A DNA stretch of 64,000 bases from Flaveria trinervia (taxonomy: Eukaryota > Streptophyta > Magnoliopsida > Asterales > Asteraceae). The stretch spans positions 76,999,533 to 77,063,532 of the forward strand of contig CM046444.1 in assembly GCA_025506515.1 (NCBI GenBank), written 5' to 3'. The position numbers and the translations under genes are program-made. The notes under the pieces were generated by a model. It worked only from the letters and a program-made list of their open reading frames with translations, was not told the origin of the DNA and did no database searches. Shown one piece after another: positions 10,860-21,459 of the stretch (the stretch's first letter is position 1; every line of letters starts with the position of its first letter).

Positions 10860-12812
10860 TGTAAGGCCCCATTCCCGGGACACTCACAGTTGGACAATCA
10901 ACACACATAATATATAAAAACACTTTTAACATGTACCAAACATCGTAACGGAACTAACTTATACAAATCATTTTATATATTAATAATTTCTTTTGCAAAA
11001 TAATACAACATTGTTAATCATTAAAAATATATCATTTGTTTGCATTACAATGCAAAAACATCATTGTTATACAAAATGGATGCCATCCAAAACTAGCCAA
11101 GCAGCTGCCACGTGCCATCCTGAGCAACTCTAACCTTCCAACCGGAAAATACATAAAAGTCAGTGTGTTGAGTGAGTTCTAGTTTTATAAAACACAATAT
11201 ACATTACTTCATTTAAAACCATTCTTTTACGTTCATTCGTGATCATGCATCATACGTACAAATAGATAGTCTTATTATTATCTTGCATCATCATTCGTTA
11301 ACATTCGTTAACATTCCTTAACGTACATTTTGTACATTCATTATTATCTTTCACTTTTCATCTAGACCATTTCCATGTGCTATACCCCAAACATCATGCA
11401 CAAGTGTTGGTATTGGGCCGATGTCTATAAATACTTTTATAATATCATGCACAAGTGTTGGCACTAGTACCAGGGCATGCAACAAGAGTCCCATACATCT
11501 GACCAATCACAAGGGTTAGACCCCTGTGTGCATCCTTATGGGTTAGTTTAACCACACACAGTATAGCTCACAACCCCTCAATAAGTTGTGAACCTCCTTT
11601 CATATTGCTTGCAATATTTATCGTTCGTTCATTCATTCTTCTTTATGTTCCACTTTTCATGGTCATTAATTTCCGCTTTCATTACATAATAATTACGTTC
11701 ATTGATAATACCATACCACACAAAGCCACTAAAATATAAATAATAAGGAACATAAGCATACAAAATATAAGCATGCATAACAACATCATACATAATGAAA
11801 AGACATCATATAATCATCCCACATCATCCCTAGGAACATCCCAAGTCATTTCCTAAAACTTCCTTTTTCCACAAATTTTCAGAAATAACTCTAAGGAATT
11901 AGGTGCATGGACACTACGAAGGCTCAAGGCCATTATATGAGTGCATGGTCTACACTATGCAGACACATGGCCTACACATAGTTATTTTTGGCAACTTTCT
12001 AGGCGCATGGGCCTGGTTTAGGTGCTTGGGCACTTTGGGTGACTAGGCACTATTAAGGCGCATGAGTTTTGGGTGTTTTGGGAACACTTTGGCAGTTTGG
12101 CAGTTTGGCAGTTAGGCACAATGGCTACTATTTAGGCGAGATGATTAACTATTCTTAACTAACATCATAATTCAGTCCCCAAAGTCACATGTGAATATGT
12201 CGAAGCCTTTTTCTAACATTCTAAGCAACATAAACATGCAATAAGAACATGAACATAACCTTAAATCATCACAAATATACACCAATCCATATTAACACAT
12301 ACATACATATGTGTACACACACCCAACATTATAAAAACATTTAACAATGTGTTTCTAGCTCCAAAAGTAGTTAAAACATGTAAAAGTGGGGTTCTAGAAC
12401 TCACCATTCGCAATCTTTCGGATAGTCTTCCTCAAACCCGAATGCACTTAGAGTTCAAACACTTAAAACCTACCAAAACACACAAACAAACACATACAAA
12501 CACATATAAGCACAACTCGAGGCTCGAACAAACGAAAAACACATCAAAACATGAGAAACTTACATTGAATTCGATCTTCTTCCTGATCTTCTCCCTAAAA
12601 ACCCGAAATTCTCTGCTCTTTCTCTCTCTAAAAAGGTCGACAGAAAGTTGGCGGGCAAAGTGGGCAGCCATGCCACCTTTTTGAACAACATAATATAAAT
12701 CTTTGGCCCTTGTACAATATTAACCCCTCAACTTGGGGTTTCATTGTTTTTCCTTCTTTTCTGCCCTTTTATTCTTCATGTCTTTTCTTTTAAAGTTTTC
12801 GCGTGTTAGTCA
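10860..12812 (-). mobile_element. J2, 5' LTR of a gypsy element
   Basis: About 1.95 kb, same family as J1: begins TGTAAGGCCCCATTCCC, shares the 'gccacgtgccatcctgagcaac' and 'gtgagttctagttttat' blocks, and ends near GCGTGTTAGTCA (end position approximate). It interrupts the integrase remnant of A2. Contains a drifted motif array at 11890-12130 ('aggcgcatgggc', 'gcagtttggcag'). No coding content. Confidence 0.8.
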
Positions 12813-13327
12813 CTTGTATTAGCACTCAAAAAAGATGTTACTTGTTCATTAGATTTAAAATTTTAGTTGGTGTAAAAGATGAAATAGGATGAGAAAAAAA
12901 AGTTCAAAGCAGTTTGCTTTTCTTTAATCATCAAGAACAATAAGATAACCACCCTTAACTTCGTTCACACAAGCACTTGAACTATCACCATTACATCTTA
13001 ATCATTAGACAAAAGAGTGGAACAACCAATTGAGAAATAAAAAAGTTACTTAAACTATTACTATTATCTAGAACAATTTTTTGAGATTTAAGGGTACTAA
13101 AGCTACTATATCCACAACCCACTCATTGTTCCATAACCATACTCCTCACACACTTCCTCATGGTTAACTCCTTCTAAACATACAGACAGATTGTTAGTAT
13201 CCGTTTGAATAAAATAATTTGAAGGATGAGGAACTGACATTGTTGTGTAATGATAACTACTAGGAGGATGGTAAACAGGAACATTTTCATAACCCAAACC
13301 TATTTTAATTCTAGCTCTTGTTGTGAT
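12813..13327 (-). pseudogene. A2 pol remnant left of the B insertion
   Basis: Downstream half of copia A2. The part at 13297-13106 reads VPHPSNYFIQTDTNN, matching the linker upstream of protease in A1. From about 13010 to 12830 the minus strand reads as a decayed integrase core (VKGGYLIVLDD, like the VIVDDYSR block). Protease sequence between them is missing, so there is an internal deletion. The other half of A2 continues at 32978; joining across B restores the A1-like order. Confidence 0.7.
13323..13327. repeat. Target-site duplication of B (left), GTGAT
   Basis: GTGAT precedes TGTTGGACC of LTR1 and is repeated at 32973-32977 after LTR3. The intact target is seen in A1 near 5691-5700 ('ttgtgatttacacaaat'). 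Confidence 0.93.
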
Positions 13328-13419
13328 TGTTGGACCAAAAGACCCAATGAGCCAAGATCAGAAAACCTCTATGTCCCACATGATATCACAACAACTGCTG
13401 AAGGCTTCATCAGCAGTTC

Positions 13420-14010
13420 GACAAGTGCTGAAGACTTCAACAGCTGAAGATCAAGTACTGAAGACTTCAACAGCTGAAGAACACAAGTGATGAAGCTGAA
13501 GACCAAAGTACTGAAGGTTAACAGTTGAAGAATACAAGTGCTAAAGCTGAAGACCAAAGTACTGAAGGTTAACAGCTGAAGAATACAAGTGCTGAAGCTG
13601 AAGACCAAAGTACTGAAGTTCAACAGCTGAAGAGTCCACAAGTGCTGAAGATCAACAACTGATGTACAAAGTCTGAAGACAAAGACTGAAGACATCAGCT
13701 GATGACTTCTACTGAAGTCATCAGCTGATGAAACGTCTGAAGTTAAGTCTGAAGACCAAGTGCTGAAGTTTCAGTAGTTTGTCACAACAGCTGAAGAGTA
13801 CTTCTTCAGTAGTTGTGTTATCAGTAGTTTTATGTTTTTACCTTCAGTAGTTTTGTAAAACGACTGAAGAGCTTGTTCTTCAGTCGTTGTAGTTTCAGTA
13901 GTTTCTTTTCAGTAGTTGTAGTAACTGATAACACTTAGTATTTTTGTAAGAAGATGTCAGCTGTTTTGACATCTTCAGTAGTTGTGTTTCAGTTGTTTAA
14001 ATAATTCTGT
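13420..14010. repeat. Family-B motif array in LTR1 (ctgaag / cttcagtagttt)
   Basis: Left part: three full and two partial 51-bp units built on ctgaagaa(t/c)acaagtgctg. Right part: irregular 'cttcagtagttt(c/g)' and its complement 'actgaag'. LTR3 has the same number of full 51-bp units, LTR2 one fewer. Repeated peptides readable on the antisense strand are artefacts of the array. Confidence 0.9.
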
Positions 14011-14012
14011 TA

Positions 14013-14034
14013 GATGTCACTATCGAGTGACATC
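14013..14034. promoter_or_regulatory. Conserved palindrome upstream of the LTR1 TATA box
   Basis: GATGTCACT, loop ATCG, AGTGACATC: perfect 9-bp arms. Present in LTR2 (25688-25709, loop ATCA) and LTR3 (32684-32705), arms unchanged. It is followed by an ACGTCA core and then the TATA box about 20 bp on. Likely a protein-binding site (inference). Confidence 0.75.
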
Positions 14035-14052
14035 AGCAGACGTCACATCTCC

Positions 14053-14089
14053 TATATAAGGAATGTTCCACCATGACATTCCTATATAA
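14053..14089 (+). promoter_or_regulatory. Duplicated TATA box of LTR1
   Basis: CCTATATAAGG occurs at 14051-14061 and again 30 bp later. LTR3 has the same pair (32724, 32754); LTR2 has one (25729-25736). Confidence 0.85.
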
Positions 14090-14302
14090 GGGATGATTGA
14101 CCCGATTGTAAGTGTGACATTTTGCCACACAAAAGCGTGTGATTGAATGAAATATTCTTTTTGCAGAAACTTTCTCTCTCTATAACTAATTATGTTCATT
14201 GCCATATCTATGGTATTCTTGCTCGAATTGTACTAGTTGGTACTCTATTCCGCTGCTGAAATCATTCAAATCAATCAAACTAGATGCTGAGATCCTATCA
14301 AA

Positions 14303-14314
14303 TGGTATCAGAGC
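14303..14314 (+). other. Primer-binding site of B (tRNA-Met-i)
   Basis: TGGTATCAGAGC two bases after LTR1. The following 195 bp are leader with no gene. Confidence 0.97.
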
Positions 14315-14509
14315 AGGTTAATCATTGATCGATCTAACAATTTATCATTGAAACTGCTCATTTGCTCTAAGTTTGATCGAACTAGCAAATTCGCACGAAT
14401 CTGTTATAGAGATTGAAGTTCTGTCGCTTTTGGCTATTTTAATTGAGGTTCTTAGTGGTTTTGAGCTAAATTTGTTTTGCTTATCTTGAATTTGTCTGAA
14501 TTTTCGAAA

Positions 14510-15619
14510 ATGACTACATCTTCTAATGATCCACACAATACTGGTTCCTCAACCAAGCCTCCGATGCTGGTTAAGAATGAGTATAACATTTGGCAACAAC
14601 GAATGCTCCATCACCTGTGTGTCAATAGTTCAGGTTGTTGGACATCCGTGGTACATGGACCACATAAGCCAATGGTGAATCATCCGGAAACAAATCAGTT
14701 GATTCCAAAGAAGAAGGAACAATACTCTGATGAGGACAAGAAGTTGTTTGAGATTGATGTTAAAGCCCATGGAATTCTGGTCATGGCACTGCCTAATGAA
14801 ATCTATTTCGGGCTTATGCATCATGAAACTGCTCATGACCTTTGGAATGCACTGAAAGAACCATTTGGTGGCACTGATGAGGTGTTAGCAAACAACAGGG
14901 AAATCCTCGCCCAATAGTATGAGACTTTTGCTCATAGAAAGGGTGAGACTCTGACTCAGCAGTTTGAGCGGTTTTCATGTTTAATCTCTGAGTTGAAAAT
15001 GGTTAAACATGAATATACCAAAAGCCAAATGAACCACAGATTCCTCAGATCACTGCCTGAGAGATGGGACACATATACAATTGTCCTACGCTCCAGTGCA
15101 AATCTGGATAGTCTATCTCTCACCCAACTTCATGGGAAACTGCTTACATTCGAAAGAGAGATAGAGCAGAAAAGGAAATTGGCTTCATCTGGTAAGCTCA
15201 CTGAAGACTTTGTACCAGGCAACACTGCCTTGGTTGGTCATGAGTCAGAATATGCTTTATTTGAATGCCAGTATGATGAGCATATTGATTTCTCTTCAAA
15301 CACTTCTGATTCTGCATTTGTGAGTGTTGATAGTCAGTTTACTGGGTGTAATAATGACAATCTATGCTTCATCATGGATGATCTCAAGGGGATTGCTGAT
15401 GATGACTTAGAAGAGATGGATATTTTGAGCCAAATGGCCTTGATAAATATCAGATCTCAGAAGTTCTACAAAAGTACTGGAAGAAAGTTCCCAGGACTCT
15501 CTGGCAAAACCAAAGTTGGTTTTGACAAGAGTAAGTTGAGGTGTCACAAATACCACAGGCTTGGACACTTTGCTAGAGAATGTAGATCATCTGGATCTAA
15601 TTCTTCTGCACCTTTGTGA
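14510..15619 (+). pseudogene. B gag, N-terminal part (one in-frame stop)
   Basis: Particle structural protein. The start at 14510 gives MTTSSNDPHNTG; an in-frame start 33 bases upstream exists, but copia gag commonly begins MTT/MAT shortly before the conserved block. The retrotran-gag/UBN2 region shows YNIWQQRM, the HDLWNAL block and SLPERWDTY. A TAG at 14915-14917 interrupts an otherwise open frame that continues to 15619. Near residue 350 a zinc knuckle reads CHKYHRLGHFAREC: the expected second Cys is Tyr. The same substitution is present in A1. Confidence 0.88.
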
Positions 15620-17064
15620 CTTTCGCTGGCAATAGTCAACAACACAGAGGGCAACATCCTGTCAATTCTGGTCATCATTCTCAACCACAATCTCCTGCAT
15701 ATTTTGTTCCTCAGGGTCCAACACAAACCAGTCAGGTTCAAGCACCCATTGCTCAACAACCACATGCTCTTCCTGAGCCTCAATCATCTCAATCTCATCA
15801 ACCTCCTCAACCTCAACAACACAGCTTCTTAACCCTAGAGTTGTTGACTGGAGTAGTTTACCAGATGACATGTTTGGTCATGAACAACTGTTCACAGGTG
15901 CTGGTCAACATGCTGGTGACTGTCCTTTTGGGAATCTGGCACTTATGGCTCTGGAGTCTGCACATGGATCATCCTCAAATGCTTCTTCATCACACGTATC
16001 ACAGGTATCCTCTGAGGCTAAGGCCAAATTATGTTCTCAAACATGCATAGCGGCATTTGCCTCTATTAGAGAAGCAAATGTAGCTTTAATTAATAAGAAC
16101 ATAGAGCTAGAAAAGATCATTTCCAAAAGAAAAGCTGAGTTTGAGTCTATGCTTAAAGGGAAAAATGATGAGATTTATAAAATTAAATGCCAAATCACTG
16201 ATGATAAGGCTAGGGAAGAGGTACTTTTAGAAAAGTACAAAGACCTCAAAGAAACCCTTGCAGTCACCCAAGTAGAGTGTGATCGATGGGTACAATCATG
16301 CAAAGGTTTTGAAATGCTTCTTAGTAAGTAATCTGCTTCCAATGTGAAGTTTGGCATTGGTTATAATCACACTGCTCCTCCTACAGATTTTGCTTCAAGA
16401 ACAGAAGTGAAATCTGATGGAGAAAGCAATAACCAATCCACCTCATCATGTGATTCACTTTCTGATAGAGCACCATCAGAAGTTGAAGTTAGTATTATTC
16501 CCTCGTTGAACCTATCAGCTGATCTTGATGGTTCAAATACTGACACTCACATGATCAAAGAGTTGATCAACTCAGGAGTTATTTTGGAAGTCCTGAAAGG
16601 ACTGGAGAGCAAGATTTAACACCTGAAGTTCAAACTCCAACTACTGTTAGCACTGAAGAGAAGAAAACTGTCAGTAGAAAGGGTTTGAAGACTACTAAAG
16701 AGGAAGTCAAGAAAGCAAATAGTGCTTCCAAAGTACTGAAGAACAAGTCTTCAGTAGTTTCATTCTTTAGTTGATGATCAACATAACATGAAGAAAAAAC
16801 CATGTGAAATATGTGGCTTGTCCAATCATCTTACAGATGATTGTTGGTACAAAAGAGGATCCAAACTCAAACATAAAGAGGAAATTAAAGAGAAAATGGT
16901 TAAAATGAAAACTAAGTTTGAAGCCACATTTGTACCAGCAACATCAAATCCTGTAACCCTTAAGTCCAAAAAGAAATCAAAAAGGAAGGGATTAAACAGG
17001 TAATAGCTGAGATTGCTGAAAAGAAGAAGGTGCAACATAGGAACTTATCAAACTCCAATGCCAA
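15620..17064 (+). pseudogene. B gag C-terminal region: Gln/Pro-rich, coiled coil, second zinc knuckle
   Basis: Continues gag after a frameshift. First a Gln/Pro/His-rich stretch (15640-15830), then, in the frame from 15870, NLALMALESAHGSSSN followed by a long Lys/Glu coiled coil (about 16050-16320) ending at a TAA (16329-16331) that interrupts the same frame, which reopens to 16619. After another frameshift, 16788-17003 carries an intact CX2CX4HX4C knuckle (CEICGLSNHLTDDC) and a Lys-rich tail. A coiled-coil gag with a second knuckle upstream of protease fits Sirevirus-like copia elements. Three or more breaks make it non-functional. Confidence 0.8.
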
Positions 17065-18007
17065 GTGTCTGGAGAGCTGAAAGCTTTATCACAAAATCAG
17101 ACACAGCTGGTTATGATGGTTCAACATCTATTGGGAAGAGTTAACCAATTAGATGTTCCTATGTTGAAACCACAGAAAAGGAGGTCCAAGCCAAAGGATT
17201 CCTCTTCTTCACCATCTTCTTCTCTCAGGCTGTTGTTTCCAACAAACCTGTTAGATTACCATCTGTTGATGAGAACATGCCAAAAACCAAAAAGGTTTGG
17301 GTCTCAAAATCTAACTAATTTGTTGTGTTTTGCAGGGTTCTTCAACATGCCACAGAGGCATCTGGTATGTAGACAGTGGAGGATCCATGCATATGACAGG
17401 AAACAGATCACTTCTTAATGACTACTCTCAAGGAAGGAAGGGGTTTGTGTCATTTGGCAATGATGCAAAGGGTTACATCATCAGCAAAGGCTTTGTTTCC
17501 AATGGGGAAATAAAGTTTGATCATGTTAACCATGTGGAAAATCTCAAGTACAACCTCTTGAGTGTCAGTCAAATGTGTGACAAAGGCGATGTTGCTCTTT
17601 TCACTAGTCAGAACTGTCGGATTCTGTCATCCAAAGTTCTAAGTTTGATTGATAAGGTGTTGGATGAATACACTCTCCTGAAGGCCAACAGGACAGGAAG
17701 AGTGTATGCCTTAGATCTTTCCAAGAAAATAGATCTCAAAGGCCATCCTTGCCTATTTTCCAAGGCATCCCCTCAAGAATCTACTCTATGGCATAGAAGG
17801 TTGGGTCATGTTAATCTCAAAAACATAAATCAGCTCATAAACCATGGTTTAGTAAGGGGACTGCCTATGAAGGAGTACAAATGTGAAGATAACTGCACTG
17901 CTTGTTTAAAAGGAAAACAGCACAAAGCTTCATTTCCCTCCATAGAAGAACCTAAGTCCACTGCCTGCTTACAGCTTCTTCACATGGATCTCTTTGGTCC
18001 TGTGTGA
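17065..18007 (+). pseudogene. B protease and pre-integrase domain
   Basis: Aspartic protease signature WYVDSGGSMHMTG at about 17363-17401 keeps the catalytic D-S-G; the usual following Ala is Gly. The protease body runs to LLSVSQMCDKG. The GAG-pre-integrase zinc finger follows with WHRRLGH (about 17789) and the CTAC pair (about 17899), so its H-H-C-C set is complete. The frame is open from 17330 to a TGA at 18005-18007 right after HMDLFGPV, where the polyprotein frame continues without shift, so this is a single point mutation. Confidence 0.88.
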
Positions 18008-18856
18008 GTGATGAGTATGGCTAAGAAGAAATACTGTCTGGTAATAGTGGATGATTACTCCAGATTTGTATGGACTTTCTTCTTGCATTCAAAGGATGAG
18101 GCAGCTCAGAAGATTATCAACTTTGTGTTGTATGTTGAGAAGCAGTATTCCCTCTCAGTCAAGTGTATTAGAAGTGATAATGGAACAAAATTCAGAAACA
18201 ATACACTTGATGAGTTCTACCTCTCAAAGGGAATCAAGAGGCAGTTTAGCATTCCAAGAACTCCTGAACAAAATGGAGTAGTGGAGAGAAAGAACAGGAC
18301 CCTTATTGAAGCTGCAAGGTCCATGTTGGCTGATTCTGGACTGCCGATGACTTTTTGGGCTGAAGCTGTCAATACAGCTTGCTATGTACATAATACAGTT
18401 ATAGTAAATCAGAGGTTGATGAAGACTCCATATGAATTTCTTCATCATTTGGCCCCTCTAATTTCATTCTTCAGAGCTTTTGGGTGTCCTTGTTTCATTC
18501 TCAACACACGGGATCAACTCCAAAAATTTGATCCTAAGGTGGATGCAGGGTACTTTGTTGGTTATTCATCAACTTGCAAAGCATACAGAGTCTTCAACTG
18601 TAGAACAAAGATGGTTGAAGAGACTCTACATGTTAAGTTTAATGAATCTCCAAAGGACAAGATTCCACAAAGCCCTGTGGAGCTATTTGATTTGGACATA
18701 CTGCAATATGTTCCTTATCAAACTCCTGCTGTTGCTCCTGTCAACAGTTCACCACCTGGTGGTACTGCTGGTGCTGATGATGATGATGATAGCAGTACTC
18801 ACCTCTTCAGGTTTAGTGACCAACTGCCTGTGTCCTCTAAACCTGAGCTCCTGTAG
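18008..18856 (+). pseudogene. B integrase core and C-terminal part
   Basis: DDE integrase that joins element ends to the target. The first catalytic Asp lies in HMDLFGP just before the preceding stop; the second is in IRSDNGTKF (about 18168) and the Glu in TPEQNGVVERKNRT (about 18265), so all three are present. The copia C-terminal blocks follow (MKTPYEFLHH, GYFVGYSSTCKAYRVFN). The frame is open for 283 codons and ends in an acidic stretch before a stop at 18854-18856. It is the best preserved domain of B but is cut off from protease by the stop at 18005. Confidence 0.9.
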
Positions 18857-20642
18857 CTTCAGTAGCTTCATCCACAACAAGTGCTGATGAGATTTCTGCA
18901 TCTTTAACTTCATTTGAGTTGCCACCATCTACATGGTTTCAAGAGTCTACATCAACATCTGTTGCTGCTGAAGGTTCTACAAACACTTGCACTGATCTCA
19001 TTGCTTATCAAGAGCTAAAGAATCACCCAATGTCTCAAATCATTGGTGATATCAATGCTGGAGTTTCAACAAGCAGTCAATTGTCCAATTTCTGCTTCTA
19101 TGCTCTCTTCATCAGTCAGCTAGAGACAAAGAATTATCATGTTGCACTTAGAGACAATGGCTGGGTTGAAGCAATGCAGCTTGAGCTTCTTCAGTTCAGA
19201 AAGCAGCAAGTGTGGGAGCTTGTTCCTCTTCCCCCAGGTAAGTGTGTAATAGGCACTAAATGGTGTTTAGGAATAAAACAGATGAAAATGGACTTATTGT
19301 TAAGAACAAGGCCAGACTGGTTGTTCAGGGGTTTGCACAAGAAGAAGGTATTGATTATGATGAAACTTTGCCCCTGTAGCCAGACTGGAGGCAATTAGAT
19401 TGTTCTTAGCCTATGCTGCACTCCACAATCTTAAAGTTTTTCAAATGGATGTTAAAAGTGCATTTTTATATGGTAAAACAAAAGAAGAAGTTTATGTGTG
19501 TCAACCACGAGGTTTTGAGGATAATAAACACCCAGAATGGGTATACAAGCTTGATAAGGCTCTTTATGGGTTGAAACAAGCTCCTAGATCCTGGTATGAG
19601 ACATTATCTAACTTTCTTCTCCAAATAATTTCACTAGAGGCTCCATAGATAAAACCTTATTTATTAGAAGGTGGATCAGCATAAGCTACTTGTCCAAATT
19701 ATGTTGATGATATTATATTTGCATCCTCTGATCCCCAGTTGTGTGATGATTTTACAAAATTAATGCAAAGGAAGTTTGAAATGAGTGCAATGGGAGAATT
19801 ATAGTTCTTTCTAGGCTTGCAAATCAAACAAAAAGGTGATGGAATTTTCATTCATCAGTCTAAATATACAAAAGATCTTTTAAATAAGTTTGATTTACAA
19901 AACTGTAAGCCCTGTTCTACTCCCATGTGCAACACCACACAATTGGATATTGATCAGAAAGGTAAAGATGTTGATGAACCGCTTTACAGATGTATGATTG
20001 GGTCCTTGATGTATTTACAGCTTCTAGACCAGATATTATGTTTGCTACATGTGTTTGTGCTAGATTTCAGGCTGCACCTAAAGAGTCTCATCTGATTGCA
20101 GTCAAGAGGATCTTTAGATATTTGCAAGGTACACAATCTCTAGGTTTATGGTATTCCACTGGGCACTCTTGAAAATTAGTTGCTTTCTTGATATGTGACT
20201 ATGCAGGGTGTAAGTTAACCAGGAAATCAACTTCTGGTGGATGTCATTCCTAGGAAACTGTTTGATTTCTTGGCAGAGTAAGAAACAAACATCTATTGCT
20301 ACATCCACTACTAAAGCCGAGTACATTGCTGCTGCAAGTTGTACATCCCAAGTACTCTGGCTTCAGAATCAACTTTTGGATTATGGCATTACAGAGACTA
20401 AGACTCCGTTATTAATGGATAGTGCTTCAGCTCTTTGCATTGTCAAAAATCCAGTCCAGCACTCTAGGATCAAACATATAGAAATTAGACATCATTTTAT
20501 AAGAGATTGTTTTGAAAAGGGTCTAATTAATCCTATGTTTGTGCCTAGTGCTGATGAGCTTGCAGACATTTTTACTAAGCCTTTGGATAATTCAACTTTC
20601 CACAACCTGGTGTTAAGGCTTGGTATGCTGCAGCTAGAATAA
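18857..20642 (+). pseudogene. B reverse transcriptase and RNase H (broken)
   Basis: RT begins around NHPMSQIIGDI (19023) and shows IGTKW, then after a frameshift KVFQMDVKSAFLYG (19435), YGLKQAPRSWY (19565) and the catalytic YVDD at 19700-19711. The RT-RNase H connection (YRCMIGSLMYL) is at 19986. RNase H shows KKQTSIATSTTKAEYIAAA (about 20280) and the C-terminal ADIFTKPLD (about 20563), ending at 20642. At least four frameshifts or stops (about 19260, 19380, 19646, 20170-20250) disable it. The residues seen are those of an ordinary copia enzyme. Confidence 0.9.
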
Positions 20643-21395
20643 GTGATAACTACTGATGATCTCAGTAATAAGTACTAATGATCATTGGTAACCATGTCAC
20701 ATATAAGTACTGATGAGTTCTTTTACCCTTAGTAGTTTTTATATCTACTAAAGGCTAAATGCCTCACAAGTACTGAAGTACTTTATCTGTTCTAAACTAC
20801 TGATGTAGTTACAAATACTGAAATTAGTAAAAACAGATAAGTACGGACGTCCTATGAAACACCTGAAAAGCAGATGAAAAGTCTGATGAGTAAGTGTTGA
20901 GGACAGTATGAAACAGCTGAAAAGCTAAGAATTGACGAAAACAGCTGATGAGTAATTTCTCTTCAGTTGTTTCTACAACTGCTGTGTCTAAGACAACTGA
21001 AGCAAGACCACAGTCTTTAGTAGTTTCACAACTACTCATAACTAATACCAAGTCTTCAGTTGGTTACAACAACTGATGGCAAAACCACTGTCTTCAGTAG
21101 TTTCACAACTACTGATGACAAACACCAAGTCCTCAGTTATTTACATCATATGATGTCAAAACCACGACCTTCAGTAGTTTCAAATACTAATGGTTAACAC
21201 CAAGACTTCGGCTGTTTCAACGTCTGATGGTCAAAACCAAGTCTTCAGTTGTTTTATAACATCTGATAACAAACCACCACTGTCAGTCGTTTTAAACCTC
21301 TGAAGGTTAATACCATGTCATCAGTAGTTTCAAATAGCTGATGACCACACCAAAACCTTCAGTAGTTTTCTTTCAGCCTTCTCCTCTCCCCACCC
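20643..21395 (+). repeat. B post-pol spacer with LTR-type motif array
   Basis: Non-coding interval between pol and the accessory ORF. It is packed with 'cttcagtagtttc', 'actactgatg' and 'caactgatg' copies at 20-50 bp steps, the vocabulary found in U3 of the B LTRs. It ends 0-20 bp before a TATA box and so resembles a second U3-like enhancer/promoter region. A matching copy starts at 25945. Confidence 0.85.
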
Positions 21396-21403
21396 TATAA
21401 ATA
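21396..21403 (+). promoter_or_regulatory. Internal TATA box before the B accessory ORF
   Basis: TATAAATA in CCCTATAAATACTG, 64 bp before the ATG at 21460, directly after the motif array. The second copy at 26264-26271 keeps both the box and the distance (64 bp). Spacing suits a promoter with a short leader (inference). Confidence 0.65.
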
Positions 21404-21459
21404 CTGTCTTCTTCTCAAACGTTCCATTAGCCGTTCTTCTGACCTTCATACTTTCAAAA

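Larger units (their letters stand above)
13328..14300 (+). repeat. LTR1 (5' LTR) of B
   Basis: 973 bp, TGTTGGACC to CCTATCA, followed by the PBS. Contains 51-bp tandem units, a 'cttcagtagttt' array, a perfect 9-bp-arm palindrome and two TATA boxes. Overall closest to LTR3 (976 bp) by repeat number and TATA duplication. Confidence 0.95.

Noticed and set aside
13369..13695. Antisense open frame with repeated peptide (LVFSFSTCILQLL)
   Set aside because: It is the translation of the 51-bp LTR repeat on the wrong strand; similar frames appear in LTR2 and LTR3.
14303..14314. tRNA fragment gene
   Set aside because: The match to initiator tRNA-Met is only the 12-base primer-binding site beside an LTR; no tRNA cloverleaf follows.
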